This document shows, piece by piece, positions 56,742 to 64,000 of a stretch of 64,000 nucleotides of DNA. How positions within the stretch are numbered: the stretch's first letter is position 1; each line of letters starts with the position of its first letter. The DNA comes from Bartonella sp. DGB1 (GTDB lineage: Bacteria; Pseudomonadota; Alphaproteobacteria; Rhizobiales; Rhizobiaceae). The notes under the pieces were generated by a model that saw only the letters and a list, made by a program, of their open reading frames with translations, was not told the DNA's origin and searched no databases. Position numbers and translations under genes: made by a program. The DNA lies in contig NZ_CP166769.1 of assembly GCF_041345015.1 (NCBI RefSeq), positions 744,001 through 808,000 on the forward strand, in the 5' to 3' direction.

Positions 56742-58891
56742 TGTGATACGACAAAACAGCTACCACCGGCTTGTCGATAACCATCACAGAAAGTTTGTGC
56801 TTCATTATAACTATTCAAAGGTACACGCAAACGATAATATACCCCCTTTCCGGCTACTTCACTTTCTTGTATTATAATCCTATGCCCTTGTAATATCGTT
56901 CTATAACGCGATATTAATTGATTTAAAGCTGTGTCAGCTTCAGCCTCTGTCGTCAAAGATGCTATTTGCACATAAAATGGAGCATTAGCTACCCCACGTA
57001 AAACTGAATTAATCGGCAATGGAACATCTTCAGCTAAATCAACATAAGATTCTGAATCAGACTGATTATTAGTATCCATTTGTTGAACATCTTCATCAGA
57101 CAATGAAAAATCTACAACTTTTCTCTCTAACGGCATAATATTAGAATGTTCGTCTTTATTATCTAAAATAAAAGCCGGACTAGCAGCAATATTTACAGGA
57201 GTTATATCGGTTAAGGTCGTATTTCCACCTAAAATAGCAGAACTAGCTGCCGAATTATTATTTGTAAATACTGATGGTGGAGAATTATGTTTGGAAGCAT
57301 CTGTATTTTCAGCCAAATGACCAGGTAAAGAAGAAATAATTGCATCTGTATCTTCAACATTTTCATATGCTGGTACTTCTGGAATATTGTTAAGATCTTC
57401 TTGCGACGCAAGTAAATTATCCTGCCTCTGCGAAACTTCCTGTCCTTCTAGTTGATTATATGCTATAGAGCCAGCCTCGTTACTAGTTTCCATATTTACC
57501 TGAGGTACAACTTTAACATTAGCTAATTTAGATTCTATTACTACAAAATCATTGCTTTTTTTATTGTAAAATAAATATATCCCACTAGCTACCAAAGCTA
57601 TAGAAACTAATAATATTAATCTTAAGCGCGTAAATATTTTTATTTTCTTTATTGGTTTTTTATTAAAAATTTGTTGTACAGCTACAAAATCTTTATCATT
57701 ATTCCAACCAAGTAAATCATTACTAATCTTATTATGATAATCCTGTTGGTAATTACTAAAAGATTTACTATTAGGAGAGCTGACTTGATCTATACTAGGC
57801 GCAGCATAACTTGGATTTTCTAAATCATCAAAATGTTCTCTTTGAGTAAATCCTGTTGTCGATCTAACAGAATTAGTATCACTAAAGTTATAATCTGAAT
57901 TTATACTGCCTCGTGTTAAATTCAGGTTATCATTATGAATATCAGATAAAATTTCTTTTTCTACAGATTTATTATTATCATAGTTATCTAAAGGTGAAGC
58001 CATAATGATGTCTTCAACAGCCTTAATATTTTTACCATAGACTTTTGAAGTCATAACTATAGGTGGAGACATTTCTTTTAACATAGTCTCGCTATTAGCA
58101 ACTGCAGGCTTTAAATAATCATCATTATTAAAATTATCTGATTGCGTATTTCTTTTTTTTCCGTCTTTGGATATATTAGATTCCTCTTCTAATAACTGTC
58201 GAAGATTGATATCTAACTCGTCTATCATCTTAGTAATGGCTTGATCTCCTTGTACTGCAGGATTTATATATAAACATTCATTATTATATGGATATTTATT
58301 TAAACCTATCCAACCTTGATCTTGTTTTATCACATTGGACAAATTTTGTCTTATGTTACAAGATAACCTTACTACATCTTGGTCAATTTTCTTTTCATCG
58401 ATGTATGTTAACTGCTTATTTTCATCGTGTTTATTTGTTGGCAGCAACAAATTTTCATCTTCCTGAGAAGGTGAAAATGCTAATTTATCTTCAGTTAAAC
58501 TATTTACAATATGAACAGGAGCAAAATTATCTAACTTAATTTCTTTTTTTACATTATAACAATCTCTAATTTCTTGCATCCGCTTACGGATATTTTCTCT
58601 TTTTTCTGAAAATAGTCGAAGCTTTTCTGCTAAGATTTCAGACTTTTTTTGCTGATTATAATCAAGATTAGATGATTGCTTTAAACTTTTTACAGCCCTA
58701 AAATCTTTACTTGAGTAATTTCCACTTTCAGAATTAGCTAAATTATCATCTAAATTATTCAAATTGAGAACATCCGAGTCATTAGTTGATAATTTAGAAA
58801 TATCACCCATAAACTTACGCGTAATTTCTCTAAAAGAATTATCTAAATCTTCTTGTTTTACCTCCGGTGTAAATTCTCTAATGTTATTCAT
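56738..58891 (-). CDS. SPOR-domain membrane protein
   Basis: A 717-residue bitopic membrane protein. The first 415 residues are polar, rich in Asn, Asp and Ser with little fold-like pattern; one membrane helix lies at about 420-440 (LRLILLVSIALVASGIYLFY); a low-complexity periplasmic stretch follows; the last 80 residues are a SPOR domain (APFYVQIASLTTEAEADTAL, YYRLRVPLNSYNEAQTFC), which binds denuded glycan at the division site. It lies directly after argS, as in many Alphaproteobacteria, where nagZ and scpAB usually follow; here purMN do. The very long cytoplasmic part is unusual for the family. Confidence 0.9.
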   Translation of the reverse strand: MNNIREFTPEVKQEDLDNSFREITRKFMGDISKLSTNDSDVLNLNNLDDNLANSESGNYSSKDFRAVKSLKQSSNLDYNQQKKSEILAEKLRLFSEKRENIRKRMQEIRDCYNVKKEIKLDNFAPVHIVNSLTEDKLAFSPSQEDENLLLPTNKHDENKQLTYIDEKKIDQDVVRLSCNIRQNLSNVIKQDQGWIGLNKYPYNNECLYINPAVQGDQAITKMIDELDINLRQLLEEESNISKDGKKRNTQSDNFNNDDYLKPAVANSETMLKEMSPPIVMTSKVYGKNIKAVEDIIMASPLDNYDNNKSVEKEILSDIHNDNLNLTRGSINSDYNFSDTNSVRSTTGFTQREHFDDLENPSYAAPSIDQVSSPNSKSFSNYQQDYHNKISNDLLGWNNDKDFVAVQQIFNKKPIKKIKIFTRLRLILLVSIALVASGIYLFYNKKSNDFVVIESKLANVKVVPQVNMETSNEAGSIAYNQLEGQEVSQRQDNLLASQEDLNNIPEVPAYENVEDTDAIISSLPGHLAENTDASKHNSPPSVFTNNNSAASSAILGGNTTLTDITPVNIAASPAFILDNKDEHSNIMPLERKVVDFSLSDEDVQQMDTNNQSDSESYVDLAEDVPLPINSVLRGVANAPFYVQIASLTTEAEADTALNQLISRYRTILQGHRIIIQESEVAGKGVYYRLRVPLNSYNEAQTFCDGYRQAGGSCFVVSQ

Positions 58892-59013
58892 CGATCAGTT
58901 CCGTAGATTAGCAAATTGTCTGATATAATCTATTATAGTTAAATATTTTAATTAAAAACAAGATAAATTTATATATACTTATGATATCTAATTTGTATAA
59001 AAAATATATAAAT

Positions 59014-60783
59014 TTACCTCATTTCTTCCGGCGCATTAATACCAATTATTTTTAACCCATTTTTCAAAACTACAGCTATAGCTTTAACCAAAAATATTCT
59101 AGCTATTGTTAGATCTTTATCATTTATTTGCACAAAACGTAAATTTTTATTTTCATTACCTTTGCTCCAATGTGAATGAAAATAAGCTGCCAAATCAGCT
59201 AAATAAAAAGCTAATCTATGTGGTTCTCTGTATAATGCAGCTATTTTAACTACATGCGGATATTCAGCCAATTTTTTTATTAGTGATAATTCACTATCAT
59301 CTTTTAATAAAGATAAATAATTAGCAGTTTCTCCTGATAAATTAATAGAGTTTATTGATATTTTTAATTGTTCATATGCCTGTTTAAAAATGGAATAACA
59401 GCGAGCATGTGCATATTGAACATAAAAAACTGGATTATCTTTAGATTGCTCTTTTACCTTATTAAAATCAAAATCTAAACTTACTTCTGCTTTACGAGAG
59501 ATCATCATAAACCTGATAGCATCTACTCCTACCTCTTCAATAACTTCTTTTAAAGTAATAAAATTACCTGCTCTCTTAGACATAGTTAATTTCTTACCAT
59601 CACGCAATAAATTAACTATTTGACAAAAGAATACCGTCAATTTTGATTTATCACCAGCAACAGCCTCAGCTATTGCCTCTAATCTTCTAATATAACCAGC
59701 ATGATCAACCCCTAATACATAAATCATTTCATTAAACGACCTATCGTATTTATTTTTAAAATATGCTAAATCAGCAGCAAAATAAGTAAAAGATCCATCT
59801 GATTTAAGTAAAGGTCTATCCATATCATCGCCTAACTTAGTAGAGTTAAACAATAATTGTTGCCTGTCTTCCCAATCAGGATCGGCCTGCCCCTTAGGAG
59901 GAGGGAGACGCCCCTCATAGACATACCCTTTAAGAGTAGCCAAATTAATAGCAGAAACTATATCTGCAGCCTGGTTAGCATGTAACGATTTTTCAGAAAA
60001 AAAGATATCATGATGAATATGCAAGCTAGCTAAATCATTTTTAATAAGTTGCATCATCATATCCAGAGATACCTGAGAGATGATATTATAACGTTCTTCA
60101 GCTGACATATTTAGTAAATTGTTACCATAGTCTTGCTTTAATTTTTCACCTACTTGTATTAAATATTCACCCGGATATAATCCTGCAGGGAAACTTGGTA
60201 TATCCTCACCTAAAGCTTCTTTATAACGTAAAAATGCAGAATCGGTTAAAACTTTAATTTGCCCACCAGCATCATTGATATAAAATTCTCTAGTTACGCT
60301 ATAGCCATTTTCTGCTAATAAATTAGATAAAACGTCCCCTACTACAGCCCCTCTGCAGTGACCAATATGCATAGGTCCAGTAGGGTTACAAGATACATAT
60401 TCTACATTAACTTTTTTATTATCACCGTAATTTGTACGTCCGTAGTTGGTATCTTTTATCAATAATTGCGACAATATTTTATGCCAATAGCTTGCTTTTA
60501 AGCGAAAATTAATGAAACCAGCCCCGGCTATTTCTATAGTATCAATTTCAGGATCTTTACTCAAAATATTAATTAAATGTTGCGCGATATCACGAGGTTT
60601 AATTTGTAAAACTTTAGTTAATACCATAGCTACATTAGTAGAAAGATCTCCATGCTGAGGATCGCGTGGTACTTCAACAACTATTTTAGATGTGAGATTG
60701 GCATTTAGTAAATCAGCATTAGCTATTTCTGACTGCTCTAAAGCTAATTTTATTTTTTGCTCCCATTCAGAGAAAATATCCAT
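59014..60783 (-). CDS. argS: Arginyl-tRNA synthetase
   Basis: The enzyme charges tRNA-Arg. The 589-residue protein has the N-terminal additional domain, the class I signature SCNPTGPMHIGHCRGAVVGD near residues 130-148, the YINDAGGQI motif, VLGVDHAGYI, the KMSKS-like LTMSKRAGN, and the DALR anticodon domain (QYAHARCYSIF, AAYFHSHW). It precedes the SPOR gene by 122 bases. In many relatives dgt lies between argS and the A-type carrier gene; here it is absent and the two are divergent. Confidence 0.97.
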   Translation of the reverse strand: MDIFSEWEQKIKLALEQSEIANADLLNANLTSKIVVEVPRDPQHGDLSTNVAMVLTKVLQIKPRDIAQHLINILSKDPEIDTIEIAGAGFINFRLKASYWHKILSQLLIKDTNYGRTNYGDNKKVNVEYVSCNPTGPMHIGHCRGAVVGDVLSNLLAENGYSVTREFYINDAGGQIKVLTDSAFLRYKEALGEDIPSFPAGLYPGEYLIQVGEKLKQDYGNNLLNMSAEERYNIISQVSLDMMMQLIKNDLASLHIHHDIFFSEKSLHANQAADIVSAINLATLKGYVYEGRLPPPKGQADPDWEDRQQLLFNSTKLGDDMDRPLLKSDGSFTYFAADLAYFKNKYDRSFNEMIYVLGVDHAGYIRRLEAIAEAVAGDKSKLTVFFCQIVNLLRDGKKLTMSKRAGNFITLKEVIEEVGVDAIRFMMISRKAEVSLDFDFNKVKEQSKDNPVFYVQYAHARCYSIFKQAYEQLKISINSINLSGETANYLSLLKDDSELSLIKKLAEYPHVVKIAALYREPHRLAFYLADLAAYFHSHWSKGNENKNLRFVQINDKDLTIARIFLVKAIAVVLKNGLKIIGINAPEEMR

Positions 60784-60981
60784 AATTTTTATTCCACTAA
60801 AATATTGTTAAAGATCACTAATACCAAGATAACCTTTTTTATGCTAAAAAAACAAGGAAAAACCTAATAAAACAACATATTTTTAAGGTATTAAGTCAAT
60901 TAATAGCTGTTTGTTATGGTCATAGAGAGAAAATATATTGCATTTATTTGAATAAATCTTTAAAAAAGACAGAAATATATG

Positions 60982-60987
60982 TATAAT
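60982..60987 (+). promoter_or_regulatory. Candidate -10 element of the A-type carrier gene
   Basis: A perfect TATAAT lies 32 bases before the ATG. The -35 match 16 bases upstream (TTAAAA) is poor, so a different activator or a weak promoter is possible. Confidence 0.4.
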
Positions 60988-61019
60988 TCTATTCAGAAAT
61001 TAACATAAATAGGATAGAA

Positions 61020-61343
61020 ATGTCAATAACTATTACTGATGCTGCGGCCAAACAGATATTACTAATTTTAGCAAAAAACCCAGCAAAATCAGCTTTAAGA
61101 ATTAAAGTCGAAGGTGGAGGATGTTCTGGATTTTCCTATAAATATCAGTTAGAAGAAAAAGCAACTGAAGATGATATAATAATTGCTAAAAATAATGCTA
61201 CTATTGTAATAGATCCTATATCCTTACCTTTTTTGCAAGGATCAGAAGTAGATTTTATCAATGATCTTATGGGAAAATATTTTCAAATAAATAACCCTAA
61301 TTCCAGCTCTGCCTGCGGATGCGGTGTCAGCTTCTCTATATAA
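61020..61343 (+). CDS. erpA: A-type Fe-S carrier (ErpA/IscA/SufA family)
   Basis: A-type carriers hand assembled Fe-S clusters to target enzymes. The 107-residue protein has the three conserved cysteines: Cys35 in VEGGGCSGFSYKY, and Cys99 and Cys101 in SACGCGVSF. It sits beside argS, where the essential ErpA-like carrier is often found in Alphaproteobacteria, so erpA is the best label, but IscA and SufA are not separable from sequence alone. As the suf operon here has no sufA, this may be the carrier used by that system. Confidence 0.9.
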   Translation: MSITITDAAAKQILLILAKNPAKSALRIKVEGGGCSGFSYKYQLEEKATEDDIIIAKNNATIVIDPISLPFLQGSEVDFINDLMGKYFQINNPNSSSACGCGVSFSI

Positions 61344-61409
61344 AAAAACTTTAAAATCAATTGCTTATATAAGAAAATTAAATAAGAATTATTAATAAGG
61401 ATCGGCTAA

Positions 61410-62270
61410 ATGTCAAAGTTAAGATATTACTTTAAATATTCTATTTATCTAATATTAATAATTACAATAAGTACTCCTTCTCTCCAAGCAAAACAACAAA
61501 ATGTTACTACATTATCTTTAAATGCTTCAATAACTGATAATAACGACTTTTTAAAGGATAATGTAAATTGGTTTTTATTCACTAATAATGAAAATAAGCC
61601 AAAATTGATCTTTCAAAAAAAAGGAGGATCTGAAGTATTAACGATACCTAAAGGAGACTATATTTTAGTTACCCTATATGGATATGCTAAAGATATTAGT
61701 TACTTAAACATAACTAATGATAATTATAAGAAAAATATAAATTTAAATGCAGGAATATTATCTTTATCTCCTTATTTTAAAGATAAAAAAAACATTAAAA
61801 AACAAGAGCTTAAAGATTTTTCTTTTAGTATATCATTAATTAATGAAGAACAAGACTCAGAAATAGTGGTTATAGATAAAATATTACCGGAAACGCCAAT
61901 AATTATTAAACAAGGCTTTTATAATATAACAACATATTATCGAGGAGAAATAGCCGCAAAAAATGAATTAAATATTGTAGCGGGAAAATATACTCAAGCA
62001 GATGTAAAACTAGATTCAGCACAAATTACCGTAAGTTTAGCTAATAGTGAATCTGGTGAAGCTCTAGCTGGTACTTCTTGGTCAATCATAACCGAAACTA
62101 ACGACCTAGTGTATGAAAAAACCAGTTCTTATATCAGTCCAATGCTAATTGCAGGCACATATACTGTGATGGCAAAATATGATGGCGAATTATACCAAAA
62201 GAATATTATGGTAAAATCTGGTGAACATAAAAATGTAACTTTAATAACTTCTATTGATAAAGTGCAATAA
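61410..62270 (+). CDS. Exported beta-repeat protein, function unknown
   Basis: A 286-residue protein with a signal peptide (hydrophobic about residues 10-24, cleavage after LQA near 27). The mature part has three similar beta-rich blocks, each containing a threonine/serine patch, an aromatic -Y-x-V/I-x-x-x-Y-x-G/D- strand and a G-x-Y/K-x-x-x-x-L end (GDYILVTLYGYAKD; GFYNITTYYRGE; GTYTVMAKYDGE). The pattern suggests repeated beta-sandwich domains, like those seen in some alphaproteobacterial secreted proteins. No function is proposed. It is 66 bases after the A-type carrier gene and ends in a terminator. Confidence 0.7.
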   Translation: MSKLRYYFKYSIYLILIITISTPSLQAKQQNVTTLSLNASITDNNDFLKDNVNWFLFTNNENKPKLIFQKKGGSEVLTIPKGDYILVTLYGYAKDISYLNITNDNYKKNINLNAGILSLSPYFKDKKNIKKQELKDFSFSISLINEEQDSEIVVIDKILPETPIIIKQGFYNITTYYRGEIAAKNELNIVAGKYTQADVKLDSAQITVSLANSESGEALAGTSWSIITETNDLVYEKTSSYISPMLIAGTYTVMAKYDGELYQKNIMVKSGEHKNVTLITSIDKVQ

Positions 62271-62277
62271 AATAACT

Positions 62278-62308
62278 TATCATCAGCCTATTAATTAGAC
62301 TGATGATA
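62278..62308 (+). terminator. Terminator of exported protein gene
   Basis: A 13-bp stem with one mismatch (TATCATCAG at the base) and a 5-base loop is followed by a T-rich run (AATTTAATTTTT). It lies in the convergent gap before thrS. Confidence 0.65.
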
Positions 62309-62313
62309 GTAAT

Positions 62314-64000
62314 TTAATTTTTCAAATCTGGAGGAAGAATATCAATTTTAATCTGATCTAAAAATTGATCTAATGCCATTATTTTTGTCTCTTGAGAACC
62401 TAAATAACGCAAGTTAACATTATTTTCTTCGGCTTCTTTTTTACCACAAATTAAAATTATAGGTACTTTTTTTAATGAATGTTCTCTAATTTTATAATTT
62501 ATTTTTTCGTTACGATTATCAAACTCCACTTCAACACCTAAAGCCTGTAATTTAGCAAAAACCTCCGCTGCATAATCTTCTGATGTTTCGGCTATATTAG
62601 CAACTACAACTTGTACCGGCGCTAACCATAAAGGCAAATTACCAGCATAATGCTCCAATAAAATACCTAAGAATCTTTCCATGGAGCCAAAAATTGCTCT
62701 ATGGATCATAACAGGAACTTTTTTTTCAGAGTTTTTATCGATATAAAAAATACCAAATCTTTCTGGTAAATTAAAATCTAACTGCGTAGTACCACATTGC
62801 CATTCTCTTCCAATAGCGTCTTTTAAAGTATACTCGAATTTAGGACCATAAAAAGCTCCCTCACCCGGAAAAATCTCTATTTTTATTTTATTTTCTGACT
62901 GTTGCTCTATAATTTTCAAAACATCTGCCATCAATTTCTCTGCATGATCCCATACTTCATCACTTCCTACTTTTTTTAGCGGTCTAGTAGAAAGTTTAAC
63001 TGTAATATTATGGAATCCCATATCAGCATAACAGCTTAAGATTAAGTCATTTATATGTAAAAACTCAGCCGCCATCTGTTCTTCTGTACAAAATACATGT
63101 GCATCATCTTGAGTAAAACCTCTCACTCTCATTATACCATGTAAAGATCCTGATGGTTCATATCTATGAACTTTACCAAATTCAGATAAACGCAATGGTA
63201 AATCACGATAAGATTTAAGACCATACTTAAAAATTTGTGCATGACCTGGGCAATTCATGGGCTTTAAAACATATTGCCTCATATCATCAGCATCATCTCC
63301 AGCACAAGTTACTTTAAACATATTTTCCCTGTACCATTCCCAATGTCCAGATGCTTCCCACAAAGATTTATCTAATATTTGCGGAGCATTTACTTCTTGA
63401 TATCCTAAACTTTCCAATCTTCGTCTAGCATAAGAAATTAAATTTTGAAATATTTTCCAGCCATTTGGATGCCAAAAAATCACACCAGGACCTTCTTCTT
63501 GCAGATGAAATAAAGACATTTCTCTACCTAAGCGTCTATGATCTCTTTTTTCTGCCTCTTCCAACATGTGTAAATATTCATTAAGATTATCTTCATTAGC
63601 AAAAGCAACACCATAAATACGGGTTAGCATAGGATTATTCGAATCACCGCGCCAATATGCTCCGGCTACCTTAGTTAATTTAAAAGAATGTCCAACCTGA
63701 CCGGTAGTTGTCATATGTGGGCCACGGCATAAATCAAACCAATCACCATTAAAATATATTTTTACGTCTTCCTCATCAGGAATAGAATCTAATAATTCTA
63801 ATTTATAAGCTTCTCCTTTAGCCGCAAATATTTCTTTAGCTTTTTCTTTTGACCAAATTTCTTTTTTAAATGCTTGATTTTGTTTAACTATTTCATGCAT
63901 TTTTTTTTCAATAATAGACAAATCGGCTAAAGTAAAAGGTACGTCTCTAGCAAAGTCATAATAAAAACCATTTTCAATGGTAGGACCTATAGCTATTTGG
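62314..64000 (-). CDS. thrS: Threonyl-tRNA synthetase, N-terminal end missing
   Basis: The enzyme charges tRNA-Thr and edits mischarged serine. The visible 561 codons run off the right edge; the frame is open to base 64000, starting within the TGS/editing region ([17 protein letters not shown]). The editing-site segment [17 protein letters not shown], the class II motifs ([29 protein letters not shown]), the zinc ligands in [12 protein letters not shown] (Cys), YRDLPLR and [11 protein letters not shown] (His), and the C-terminal anticodon domain are all present. A start near 63921 would be artificial, as homology continues upstream. Confidence 0.97.
   Translation of the reverse strand, partial: QIAIGPTIENGFYYDFARDVPFTLADLSIIEKKMHEIVKQNQAFKKEIWSKEKAKEIFAAKGEAYKLELLDSIPDEEDVKIYFNGDWFDLCRGPHMTTTGQVGHSFKLTKVAGAYWRGDSNNPMLTRIYGVAFANEDNLNEYLHMLEEAEKRDHRRLGREMSLFHLQEEGPGVIFWHPNGWKIFQNLISYARRRLESLGYQEVNAPQILDKSLWEASGHWEWYRENMFKVTCAGDDADDMRQYVLKPMNCPGHAQIFKYGLKSYRDLPLRLSEFGKVHRYEPSGSLHGIMRVRGFTQDDAHVFCTEEQMAAEFLHINDLILSCYADMGFHNITVKLSTRPLKKVGSDEVWDHAEKLMADVLKIIEQQSENKIKIEIFPGEGAFYGPKFEYTLKDAIGREWQCGTTQLDFNLPERFGIFYIDKNSEKKVPVMIHRAIFGSMERFLGILLEHYAGNLPLWLAPVQVVVANIAETSEDYAAEVFAKLQALGVEVEFDNRNEKINYKIREHSLKKVPIILICGKKEAEENNVNLRYLGSQETKIMALDQFLDQIKIDILPPDLKN

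Noticed and set aside
1-64000. CRISPR arrays, rRNA genes, intact insertion sequences and an origin of replication
   Set aside because: Scanned for regular direct repeats with spacers, rRNA-like stretches, transposase motifs and DnaA-box clusters; none was convincing.

Overview
The window looks like the chromosome of an AT-rich (roughly 30% G+C, judged by eye) alphaproteobacterium, probably host-associated. The case for Alphaproteobacteria comes from several independent signs: a tRNA-His whose discriminator is A73 and which has no encoded G at position -1; an NDUFS4-type complex I accessory subunit; HdaA; phosphatidylcholine synthase; and gene neighbourhoods known from that class, best matching Hyphomicrobiales (rlpA-tmk-holB-metG, desulfurase-sufBCDS-sufT, rne/amiC/mrcA/prfB, glmU-glmS/recG/sdhE-mfd, purMN/perM/hdaA, argS-SPOR protein). 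Several of these neighbourhoods have lost members, which suggests genome reduction. No genus is called. UGA is a normal stop here (amiC ends in TGA and prfB carries the UGA frameshift).

Layout. 1-4 kb: metG (3' end cut off), holB, tmk and rlpA on the minus strand. 4-10.3 kb: an Fe-S assembly operon with two cysteine desulfurases, sufB, C, D, S and T. 10.5-12.9 kb: a forward unit of an alpha/beta hydrolase, tyrS and a one-cysteine peroxiredoxin. 12.9-22 kb: prfB with its +1 recoding site, mrcA, an interposed gltS, amiC and rne. 22-26 kb: phosphatidylcholine synthase and a four-gene Mn/Fe/Zn ABC importer behind one strong promoter. 26-37 kb: ubiH-like monooxygenase, mfd, sdhE, recG, glmS, glmU, ccdA. 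37-39.8 kb: tRNA-Lys, mscL, pyrD, tRNA-His.

39.8-48.3 kb is a gene-sparse accessory stretch between tRNA-His and tRNA-Ser. It holds two ABC half-transporters, an MFS efflux-type permease, an SDR-like gene of visibly higher G+C, and a decayed FMN-reductase gene. 48.3-52.4 kb holds three unrecognised membrane-protein genes and then, next to tRNA-Arg, two broken genes: a phage-type repeat protein carrying in-frame UGA and UAG codons, and a frameshifted zinc-ribbon membrane protein. 52.4-64 kb returns to core genes: tRNA-Arg, NDUFS4-like, tRNA-Pro, hdaA, perM, purM, purN, SPOR protein, argS, A-type Fe-S carrier, a secreted protein of unknown function, and thrS (5' end cut off).

Biologically, the core genes cover translation, DNA polymerase loading and repair, peptidoglycan synthesis and remodelling, Fe-S assembly, UDP-GlcNAc, purine, pyrimidine and ubiquinone synthesis. 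Phosphatidylcholine synthase implies that choline is taken from the surroundings. The least ordinary parts are the transporter island, the decayed cargo beside tRNA-Arg, the pcs-sitABCD operon, and a set of long perfect intergenic inverted repeats.
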